Shown one piece after another: positions 22,774 through 31,778 of a stretch of DNA of 37,605 nt. Location: the NCBI GenBank assembly GCA_937975765.1, contig CALJUR010000094.1, forward strand, positions 1-37,605, given 5' to 3'. A program made the translations under genes and the position numbers. Under the pieces are notes generated by a model. It had not been told where the DNA came from. It did not search any database and was given only the letters and a program-made list of their open reading frames with translations. Within the stretch, counting starts at the first letter, position 1. Each line of letters opens with the position of its first letter. Origin of the DNA: an uncultured Myxococcales bacterium. Lineage in GTDB: Bacteria > Myxococcota_A > UBA9042 > DTJE01.

Positions 22774-24822
22774 ATGACCGAACTGGCGACCAGCCCGTCG
22801 CTTGGCGACGTGGCGATTCGACTGGCCATCAACCTGGGCATCATCGTCGTCTTCCTGCTGGGCTTCCAGCAGTTCCGGAACCCGCAAGGGGCGCGGCGCG
22901 GCAACCTGATCGCCGCGGCCGCGATGCTGGCGGCGGCGGCGGTCGTGCTGTGGCAGTACCCGATCCGGGCGAACGCCGCGATCGTCATCGTGGCGCTGCT
23001 GGCGGGATCGGCGATCGGCACCGCCGTGGCGCTGCGGGTCACGATGATCCAGATCCCCGCGATGGTGGCGTTCCAGCACGGCGCGGGCGGCGTCGCGGCG
23101 TTCCTGGTGTCGTTCGTCGAGGTGCTGCGGTTCCCGGCCGAGGGGTCGGCGTTCGGCCTGGCCTCCGGCATCCTGGGCCTGGCGATCGGCGCGGCGACCT
23201 TCAGCGGGTCGATGCTGGCGGCAGCCAAGCTGGCGAACAAGCTGCCCGGGCGGCCGACGGTGCTGCGCGGCCACAACGCGATCCTGGCGCTGCTGGTGCT
23301 GGCGATGGCCGCGGTGGCGGTGCTGGCGGCCGGGGCCATCGGGCAGGCCGTCCTGCTGGCGACGCTGCTGTCGGTGCTGGGCGTGCTGGCGGCGGTGCTG
23401 GGCCTGGTCTTCGCGATCCGGATCGGCGGCGCGGACATGCCGGTGCTGATCTCCTTCCTGAACGCGACGGCCGGCGTGGCCGCGGCCCTGTGCGGCCTGA
23501 TCATCAACAACCCGTTGCTGGTCGCGTGCGGCGCCACGGTCGCGGCGTCCGGATCGATCCTGACGTGGGTCATGTGCAAGGCGATGAACCGCAGCCTGCT
23601 GCGCGTTTTCACCGGCCCGCTGGGGTCGGCGAAGACGAACGGGAAACCCGCGGCGGCGAACGGGGCGAAACCGGCCGATGTCGCGGCGCAGGCGGTTGCC
23701 GCGCCGGCCGCGCCGGCGATCGAGGCCGCGCCCGCGAAGGCGCCCGCGGCGACCGACGACCCGGGGGACTCCGCGATCGAGGCGTGCCGCGGGGCGAAGA
23801 CGGCGATCTTCGTGCCGGGGTACGGGATGGCGCTGGCGCAGGCGCAGTTCAAGGTGGTGCAACTGGCGGGCCTGCTGGAGAAGCGCGGCTGCACCGTGAA
23901 GTTCGCGATCCACCCGGTGGCGGGCCGGATGCCGGGCCACATGAACGTGCTGCTGGCCGAAGCCGACCTGTCGTACGACAAGCTGTACGAGATGGACGAC
24001 ATCAACGGCGAGTTCAAGGACACGGACCTCGCCATCGTGATCGGGGCGTGCGACGTGGTGAACCCGGCGGCGATCCAGACCGACGACACGCCGATCTCCG
24101 GGATGCCGATCCTGAACGTGCAGGACGCGCGGCGGGTGGTGGTGTGCAACCTGGACGAACGGCCGGGCTACTCGGGCGTGCCGAACCCGTTGTACCGGGA
24201 CCCGAAGGTCACGATGATGCTGGGCGACGCAGGCGCCTCGCTGGACCGGATGATCGGCGGAATGTCCGTCGCCCCCGACGCGGCCCCGGTGGCCGCGGAC
24301 GACCCGCGGGCGGCCGCCCTGGACGCGTGCCGCGATGCACGAACGGCGATCTTCGTGCCGGGGTACGGGATGGCGCTGGCGCAGGCGCAGTTCAAGGTGG
24401 TGCAACTGGCGGGCCTGCTGGAGAAGCGCGGCTGCACCGTGAAGTTCGCGATCCACCCGGTGGCGGGCCGGATGCCGGGCCACATGAACGTGCTGCTGGC
24501 CGAAGCCGACCTGTCGTACGACAAGCTGTACGAGATGGACGACATCAACGGCGAGTTCAAGGACACGGACCTCGCCATCGTGATCGGGGCGTGCGACGTG
24601 GTGAACCCGGCGGCGATCCAGACCGACGACACGCCGATCTCCGGGATGCCGATCCTGAACGTGCAGGACGCGCGGCGGGTGGTGGTGTGCAACCTGGACG
24701 AACGGCCGGGCTACTCGGGCGTGCCGAACCCGCTGTACCGGGACCCGAAGGTCACGATGCTGCTGGGCGACGCCGGGGCCTCGCTGGACGCCCTGATCGG
24801 CGGCCTGCCCGCCTCCGCGTAG
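22774..24822 (+). CDS. pntB: NAD(P) transhydrogenase subunit beta with two tandem domain III copies
   Basis: The 682-residue product is far longer than ordinary PntB (about 460). Residues about 1-290 are the polytopic membrane domain (LRVTMIQIPAMVAFQHG, SFLNATAGVAAALCGL). An Ala/Pro linker follows, then two copies of the NADP-binding domain III, about 335-505 and 515-682. Both contain GYGMALAQAQ, HPVAGRMPGHMNVLLAEADL, GACDVVNPAA and GMPILNVQDA. The coding sequence is identical over 390 bp between copies. Where E. coli and R. rubrum PntB have a Lys-Arg-Ser segment contacting the NADP 2'-phosphate, both copies read N-L-D (VVVCNLDERPGYSG), and the GAND motif is GACD. Cofactor use may therefore differ. 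GAGAGGAG lies just before the ATG. The reading frame runs unbroken through both copies. Confidence 0.93.
   Translation: MTELATSPSLGDVAIRLAINLGIIVVFLLGFQQFRNPQGARRGNLIAAAAMLAAAAVVLWQYPIRANAAIVIVALLAGSAIGTAVALRVTMIQIPAMVAFQHGAGGVAAFLVSFVEVLRFPAEGSAFGLASGILGLAIGAATFSGSMLAAAKLANKLPGRPTVLRGHNAILALLVLAMAAVAVLAAGAIGQAVLLATLLSVLGVLAAVLGLVFAIRIGGADMPVLISFLNATAGVAAALCGLIINNPLLVACGATVAASGSILTWVMCKAMNRSLLRVFTGPLGSAKTNGKPAAANGAKPADVAAQAVAAPAAPAIEAAPAKAPAATDDPGDSAIEACRGAKTAIFVPGYGMALAQAQFKVVQLAGLLEKRGCTVKFAIHPVAGRMPGHMNVLLAEADLSYDKLYEMDDINGEFKDTDLAIVIGACDVVNPAAIQTDDTPISGMPILNVQDARRVVVCNLDERPGYSGVPNPLYRDPKVTMMLGDAGASLDRMIGGMSVAPDAAPVAADDPRAAALDACRDARTAIFVPGYGMALAQAQFKVVQLAGLLEKRGCTVKFAIHPVAGRMPGHMNVLLAEADLSYDKLYEMDDINGEFKDTDLAIVIGACDVVNPAAIQTDDTPISGMPILNVQDARRVVVCNLDERPGYSGVPNPLYRDPKVTMLLGDAGASLDALIGGLPASA
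23800..24189 (+). repeat. Direct repeat unit 1 (domain III coding), 390 bp
   Basis: This stretch is base-for-base identical to 24343-24732, at an offset of 543 bp (181 codons). The sequence just upstream of the two units differs clearly at many positions. Downstream, homology continues with a few substitutions to about 24245. Both units lie in the same frame of pntB. Confidence 0.95.
24343..24732 (+). repeat. Direct repeat unit 2 (domain III coding), 390 bp
   Basis: This is the second copy, identical to 23800-24189. The first difference after it is C for T at 24733, followed by a Met-to-Leu codon change (ATG/CTG) and a silent-plus-coding change near GDAGAS. Confidence 0.95.
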
Positions 24823-24958
24823 GAACGGTTCCGATCTCCTGCCGGTCGCCCTGCTTCCCTGATCGGCTTGTCATGCCCCGGACCCTTGACGATGCCCCGC
24901 GCCCGGTCGATCCTGGCCTCGAAGGGCGCCGGTTCCGTTCCGGTACAGGGGGTTCGAT

Positions 24959-25031
24959 GCCTGCATCGCAGGCGGCGATCGCTGGCCCGGGGATTGCAGG
25001 GAAAACCTCCCGGCCGGTCGCGATCGGCCGG
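24959..25031 (+). other. Two hairpins in the leader of the Cys-rich lipoprotein gene
   Basis: GCCTGC-ATC-GCAGGC (24959-24973) and CCGGCCG-8 nt-CGGCCGG (25010-25031) are perfect inverted repeats. The second ends 27 nt before the ATG. They lie in a 236-bp gap after pntB that holds no gene. TTGACG at 24885-24890 could be a -35, but no matching -10 is evident. The hairpins may be mRNA structures or the end of the pnt transcript. Confidence 0.4.
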
Positions 25032-25058
25032 CCCCGTCAACCGCAGGGAGGATGCGAC

Positions 25059-26168
25059 ATGCGCTTCGCCAGGCTGTTCCCGGTACTCGCGCTGGTTCTT
25101 TCGACCGGATGCTGGTGGTGGGACGACGACCGCCCTCGCGACGACGACGAGCGGTGCCCGCAGACGATGCCCGACGAAGGCGACTACTGCGTCGGCACGC
25201 AGACCTGCACGTACGGCGGCCTGGCCTGCCAGTGCGGGCACTGCGCCCCCGCCTACGGCTGCACCTGCGTAGACGGCTCGTGGCAGTGCTGGCACACCGA
25301 CCCGATGAACTGCCCGGACGTCATCGAGGACGTGGTGCCCGACGTCGAGGAGGACACCCCGCCCGAGGTCCTCTGGGACTACGTGCCGGACGGGATGTGG
25401 GACCCGGGCCCGGACACCGACGTGCCCTTCGGGTGCCCGCCGGAACCGCCGATCGGGGTGGACGAGTACTGTGGCGAGTACCGGACCTGCGAGTACGGGA
25501 CCGAGTGCTGCTGCGGCAACTGCTACCCGTCGCTGGTCTGCACCTGCAACGGGGCCGGCTGGGGCTGCTACTACACCGATGCGTGCATGATCCCCAACTG
25601 CGGCGACGTCGTCGAGGACGTCCACGAGTACTGGCAGGAGGACGTGCAGGACGTTCCGGACGTGCAGGACGTCGGGCCCGGGTTCGACTTCATCATGCCG
25701 GCCTGCTGCGGCAAGAACGCCGACTGCGGCCCGGGTTGGGTTTGCGGCGGCGGCCATGCGGGCCTGGGCACCTGCAAGCCTGCGCTGACGTACGGCGAGT
25801 GCTGGTCGCAGGAGGACTGCCCGACCGGGTACACGTGCATGGGCGCCTCGGTCTGCGCCTGCGACGCGGACTGCGCGGAACCCGACCGGTCGGGGACCTG
25901 CGTGCCGATGCCGACCGGCTGCTGCTGGGTGGACGCCGACTGCGACGCGGGCAAGGTGTGCCGCGCGCAGGGCGGCCTGGGCGACCTGCCCGGATCCTGC
26001 GTGGACGATCCGGCCGGCCCGTCGTGTATCGGCGACGTCGCCTGCTGCTGGGAGGATGCGGACTGCGGCGTCGGGACCCGGTGCCAGGGCGCGTCGGTCT
26101 GCGGCTGCATCGACCTGTGCCCGATGTGCGGGATGTGCGCCCCGGACCAGATGGGGACGTGCGGGTGA
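25059..26168 (+). CDS. Modular cysteine-rich lipoprotein
   Basis: The 369-residue product starts MRFARLFPVLALVLSTGC (Cys18), followed by WWWDDD. It is built of repeats. Two related Cys modules (QTCTYGGLACQCGHCAPAYGC and RTCEYGTECCCGNCYPSLVC) are separated by acidic linkers rich in Asp-Val (DVIEDVVPDVEED; DVQDVPDVQDV). Three CC...ADCxxGxxC modules follow (CCGKNADCGPGWVC, CCWVDADCDAGKVC, CCWEDADCGVGTRC). All point to a disulfide-rich, outer-surface protein. The acidic linkers may bind metal ions, which is inference. GGGAGGA lies 6 nt before the ATG. The gene stands alone and converges on clpB. No enzyme family is recognised. Confidence 0.82.
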   Translation: MRFARLFPVLALVLSTGCWWWDDDRPRDDDERCPQTMPDEGDYCVGTQTCTYGGLACQCGHCAPAYGCTCVDGSWQCWHTDPMNCPDVIEDVVPDVEEDTPPEVLWDYVPDGMWDPGPDTDVPFGCPPEPPIGVDEYCGEYRTCEYGTECCCGNCYPSLVCTCNGAGWGCYYTDACMIPNCGDVVEDVHEYWQEDVQDVPDVQDVGPGFDFIMPACCGKNADCGPGWVCGGGHAGLGTCKPALTYGECWSQEDCPTGYTCMGASVCACDADCAEPDRSGTCVPMPTGCCWVDADCDAGKVCRAQGGLGDLPGSCVDDPAGPSCIGDVACCWEDADCGVGTRCQGASVCGCIDLCPMCGMCAPDQMGTCG

Positions 26169-26182
26169 CCCTCGCGTTCGCA

Positions 26183-26204
26183 GGCGGGGGACGGGGCCCC
26201 CGCC

Positions 26205-26209
<5 letters not shown>
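26183..26209 (-). repeat. 27-bp palindromic repeat, copy B
   Basis: The minus strand reads TGTAG, GGCGGGG, an 8-base loop and CCCCGCC, with a perfect stem. Its TAG (26207-26205) is the stop codon of clpB. It lies between the convergent lipoprotein gene and clpB. Confidence 0.8.
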
Positions 26210-28823
<2,614 letters not shown>

Positions 28824-28875
28824 CCCGAAGCCCTCCGTTCCGGTCCTGGCAGACGTTGTGCACGACCGGCGGGGG

Positions 28876-28899
28876 CCGCAAGACTTGCGGGAATGCAAG
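28876..28899 (-). promoter_or_regulatory. Candidate operator upstream of clpB
   Basis: A perfect 15-bp palindrome, CCGCAAG-N-CTTGCGG (28876-28890), lies about 53 bp before the clpB start. On the minus strand it is preceded by another CTTGC, giving CTTGC-ATTCCC-GCAAG-T-CTTGC. It does not match CIRCE. A sigma32-like CTTGCA is present, but the matching -10 is poor. A repressor or activator site is possible. Confidence 0.4.
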
Positions 28900-28972
28900 G
28901 GGATGCATAACGGGACGAGGGAGGCAGGGGCGCGGGAGGGAGGAACGCGGGCGGCCGCGAACCGGTTCGGGG

Positions 28973-29848
28973 CTACTGGCCGCGCAGGCGGTTCAGTTCC
29001 TTCCGGGCGGAGTCCAGGAAGGGGCGCTCCCCGGTATCCGCCCGGGCGGACTCGATGTACGCCTCCCACGCCTTCACCGCCGCCTCCTTGTCGCCCTTGG
29101 CGGACAGCGCCGTTGCCAGGTTGTACAGCGAGGGACCGTGGCCGGTCTTCAGCGCGATGGCCCGCCGGTACGCCTCGATCTCGGCCGCGGCGTCGCCCTG
29201 CCGGTGCCGGACCACGCCGGTGTTGTAGGCCGCGCGGAAACTGGCCGGGTCCAGTTGCAGCGTCTCGTCGAACGCCTTCAGCGCGTCGGCCAGCAGCGGG
29301 TCGCGGGTGGCCGATGCGGGCTCCTTCTCGGCCATGCGCATCAAGCAGACGCCCAGGTTGAAGCGGGGATCGGGCGACTGGGGCAGCACCTCCGCCGCCT
29401 TCGCGAAGGCATCGCGGGCCTCCTTCAGGTTCCCCTTCTCCAGCTGGGCCACGCCCAGGTTGTTCCACCCGTCCCCGGCGTCGGGCTGCAACTCGACCAC
29501 CTTCTGCAGCGTCTCGACCGCCTTGTCCTTCTGGCCCTGGTCCATGTACGCGACGCCCAGGTTGTGCAGGGCGTTCACGTACTGCGGGTCCACGTCCAGC
29601 GCCTTCTGGTACGCCTGGATCTCCTTGGCGAACATGCGGCGCCGCCCGTACACGATTCCCAGGTTGTACCAGCCCTCGCGGGCCTCGGGCCGGGCAGCCA
29701 CGCCCTTCTCGTACGCGTCCGTCGCCTTCTCCAGCGCGCCCGAGGCCAGTTCCTGGGCACCCAGACGGAACCAGTCCACCGCCTCGGTCTGCGCCCGGGC
29801 CTCGCCCGCCAGGGCGACGATCGACACCACCACGAACCAGCGCTTCAT
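28973..29848 (-). CDS. Exported TPR protein
   Basis: The 291-residue product has a signal peptide (MKRWFVVVSIVALAGEARA, cleaved before QTEA) and then six or seven TPR units. Examples are GWYNLGIVYGRRRMFAKEIQAYQKALDVDP, ALHNLGVAYMDQGQKDKAVETLQKVVELQP and GWNNLGVAQLEKGNLKEARDAF. It is a periplasmic protein-binding scaffold with no catalytic motif. CTGGAGG lies 6 nt before the ATG. It follows the PEGA gene by 64 bp on the same strand, so they may be cotranscribed. Its precise role is unknown. Confidence 0.88.
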   Translation of the reverse strand: MKRWFVVVSIVALAGEARAQTEAVDWFRLGAQELASGALEKATDAYEKGVAARPEAREGWYNLGIVYGRRRMFAKEIQAYQKALDVDPQYVNALHNLGVAYMDQGQKDKAVETLQKVVELQPDAGDGWNNLGVAQLEKGNLKEARDAFAKAAEVLPQSPDPRFNLGVCLMRMAEKEPASATRDPLLADALKAFDETLQLDPASFRAAYNTGVVRHRQGDAAAEIEAYRRAIALKTGHGPSLYNLATALSAKGDKEAAVKAWEAYIESARADTGERPFLDSARKELNRLRGQ

Positions 29849-29912
29849 CAGGAGCCTCCAGAAGTCCCGGGCAACGCCTTCCGGCCCCCGCCGGACGGCC
29901 GCCGGATGCGGG

Positions 29913-31202
29913 CTAGAACCTCACCACCACGGCGCCCGTGCCGTCCTGGTCCAGGCCGTCGGGCGCGTTGCTTCCCTTGTCGAGCTGCCAGGCCAGCACC
30001 CCTGCGACGCCTCCCGCGACGACCACCCCCAGCACCGTCCAGAACCACCACTTCGAGGCGATGCCGGACTTCGCCTGGATCGTCGCGGCGCCGCTCTCCT
30101 GCACCTTGCCTCGGGCGTCATTGGCCTGGATGGCGCGTGCCACCAGGTCCTCGGCGGCCCCGCGACCCAGCCCGGTGGTCGCCGCGTCCTTCCCGACCCA
30201 GACCCGCTCCATCGTCTCCAGGTCCCACAGCGAGGCCGACAGGCCGCCGGCGCCCGGGTCGAACACCAGCAGGAGGTCGGACAGGAACAGGGCCTTCAGA
30301 TCCTCGACGCCGTCCTTCGGGCCGCGGTCCGGCCCGGACTTCGACAGCTTGGCCATCGCCGTCTCGTACAGGGGACGCCGTCGGGACGGGGCCAGGATCG
30401 CGGCCTCGCCCAGCAGCGACGCCGTGCCGCCGTCGGGGACCTCGACCCGCGCGCTCTTCCGTTCGAACCCGGCCTTGCGCAGCACCACCCAGTGCGACCC
30501 CGCGGCCACCGCGGGCTGGTCGTACGGCGCCGGGCCCACGAAGGCGCCGTCCAGGTAGACCTCGGCGTTCGGAGGGTCGCTGTCCACCAGCAGGGACCCC
30601 GTCCGGTTCGCCCGGACCGCCCCCATCGCCGCCTTGAACGCGTTCGCGGCTTCGGGCAGGGTCGTGACGTCCCGCACCATCGCGTCCGGACGCAGGTGCA
30701 GCGCCCCCACGAACGCCTTGCGGGCGCCCGCCTCGTCGCCGTCCACGGCCATCGACGCGCCCAGCGTCAGCAGTGCCTCGACCAGCGGGCCGGAGTGCGG
30801 GAGGTGGCCGAAGGCGTTCGAGAAATCGTCCGACGCGCGCTCCAGCAGCGGGATCGCGGCGCCGATCCGCATGTCCAGGAAGGCCTGGCGCCCCTGCTCC
30901 AGAGCCTCGCGGCCCGAGTCCACCCGGGCCAGTCCCGCGGCCATGCCGGCCTCCAGGCTCTCCACCGGGTCCACGGTCCGGTAGCAGCCGAACCGGGACA
31001 GCGCCTGGACGACCGAACGGCGGAACTCCACGGTCCCGGGGTTCTCGGGGCCCGTGATCGCCACCAGCACCTGGCGGGTGCGACAGGGGGCGGCGCGCGG
31101 CGCGCGGGAGGCGGAAGGGGCAGCCGTCGCCAGCGCCGGGCCGGCCAGGTCGGCCAGCAGGGCGGCCAATGCGAGCACCGAGGTGCGTCGGCGTGAAGTC
31201 AT
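29913..31202 (-). CDS. Exported PEGA-domain protein with C-terminal membrane helix
   Basis: The 429-residue product has a signal peptide (TSVLALAALLADLAGPALA), an N-terminal half with helical TPR-like segments (LLTLGASMAVDGDEAGARKAFVGALHLRPD) and a PEGA domain (about 215-275; GSLLVDSDPPNAEVYLDGAFVG...AGSHWVVLRKAGF). A later domain (YETAMAKLSK; LLLVFDPGAGGLSASLWDLE) and a single membrane helix near the end (WWFWTVLGVVVAGGVAGVLAW) follow. PEGA domains are short surface-layer or envelope beta modules common in myxobacteria. The topology suggests an inner-membrane anchor with most of the chain in the periplasm. The ribosome site is weak (GGATCGACG). An extended -10 lies at 31229-31237. Confidence 0.85.
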   Translation of the reverse strand: MTSRRRTSVLALAALLADLAGPALATAAPSASRAPRAAPCRTRQVLVAITGPENPGTVEFRRSVVQALSRFGCYRTVDPVESLEAGMAAGLARVDSGREALEQGRQAFLDMRIGAAIPLLERASDDFSNAFGHLPHSGPLVEALLTLGASMAVDGDEAGARKAFVGALHLRPDAMVRDVTTLPEAANAFKAAMGAVRANRTGSLLVDSDPPNAEVYLDGAFVGPAPYDQPAVAAGSHWVVLRKAGFERKSARVEVPDGGTASLLGEAAILAPSRRRPLYETAMAKLSKSGPDRGPKDGVEDLKALFLSDLLLVFDPGAGGLSASLWDLETMERVWVGKDAATTGLGRGAAEDLVARAIQANDARGKVQESGAATIQAKSGIASKWWFWTVLGVVVAGGVAGVLAWQLDKGSNAPDGLDQDGTGAVVVRF

Positions 31203-31228
31203 CGTCGATCCGGTGTCGGACCGGGATG

Positions 31229-31237
31229 TTTGTACCA
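31229..31237 (-). promoter_or_regulatory. Extended -10 upstream of the PEGA gene
   Basis: The minus strand reads TGG-TACAAA in the 40-bp gap after the small gene ending at 31243. It resembles the TGG-TACAAT at 6014-6022. Confidence 0.35.
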
Positions 31238-31242
31238 CGGAA

Positions 31243-31566
31243 CTAGCTGCGGAACCAGCCTGCGACACCGGGGGTGTACGGCACCTTGCGGGCGTTCGGG
31301 GGCAGGTCCCGGATGGGCATCCCCTTCCGGCCCGCGATGTGCCGGCCGCGGGCGAACTCCAGCATCATGACTTCCAGGAAGTCCTCGCCCCGGTCTCCAG
31401 CGACGCGTTCGCCGGTCTCGGGGTCCGACAGTCCCTGGGTCAGGCAGTCCCGGACCTCGGGCGGCACATCGCCGCGCCCGCTCCAGTAGTATTCGGGCGG
31501 GTTCCCGGGCACCAGGATCAGCATGCCGATCCGGCCATGCGGGGTCGCGAACTCGAACGTCCTCAT
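31243..31566 (-). CDS. Small cytoplasmic protein of unknown function
   Basis: The 107-residue product starts MRTFEFATPHGRIGMLILVPG at 31566, with GAGGTG 4 nt upstream. It has no signal peptide or membrane segment and one Cys. Segments such as EYYWSGRGDVPPEVRDCL and DFLEVMMLEFARGRHIAGRKG suggest a compact alpha/beta fold. I do not recognise a family. It is 40 bp upstream of the PEGA gene on the same strand and divergent from the nucleotidase operon. Codon bias agrees with the neighbours, which supports it being a gene. Confidence 0.7.
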   Translation of the reverse strand: MRTFEFATPHGRIGMLILVPGNPPEYYWSGRGDVPPEVRDCLTQGLSDPETGERVAGDRGEDFLEVMMLEFARGRHIAGRKGMPIRDLPPNARKVPYTPGVAGWFRS

Positions 31567-31657
31567 CGTGCACCTCGGCGGAGAGCTGCCCTGGATACCC
31601 GGTCCTGACGGAAGACGGCGGGATGCCGGGGGCGAAAGACCCCCGGTGGGCGGGGTG

Positions 31658-31663
31658 ATTCTA
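31658..31663 (-). promoter_or_regulatory. Candidate -10 of the small unknown gene
   Basis: TAGAAT on the minus strand lies about 90 nt upstream of the ATG at 31566. No good -35 is seen. The same hexamer occurs before the A24 gene. Confidence 0.3.
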
Positions 31664-31720
31664 TGGAAACCCGATCGTCGGCGCCAGAAAAAAGTGCCCC
31701 TGTGCCACGGAAATGGTGCG

Positions 31721-31750
31721 TTGACAGGAACGCGCGCCTGCACGTATCTT
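31721..31750 (+). promoter_or_regulatory. Sigma70 promoter of the nucleotidase/OB-fold/beta-barrel operon
   Basis: A consensus TTGACA (31721-31726), an 18-bp spacer and TATCTT (31745-31750). This is the strongest sigma70-type promoter in the window. Transcription would start near 31757, 22 nt before the ATG at 31779. Confidence 0.7.
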
Positions 31751-31778
31751 CGCCTGTCTTGCCAGGGAGAATCCGGCC

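Noticed and set aside
23800..24732. The 390-bp duplication as a mobile element or an assembly error
   Set aside because: It has no terminal inverted repeats or transposase, it keeps frame and domain boundaries, and the flanks of the two copies differ. An assembly error cannot be fully excluded without reads.
28858..28905. Sigma32 heat-shock promoter before clpB
   Set aside because: CTTGCA resembles the -35, but no CCCCATNT-like -10 is found at proper spacing.
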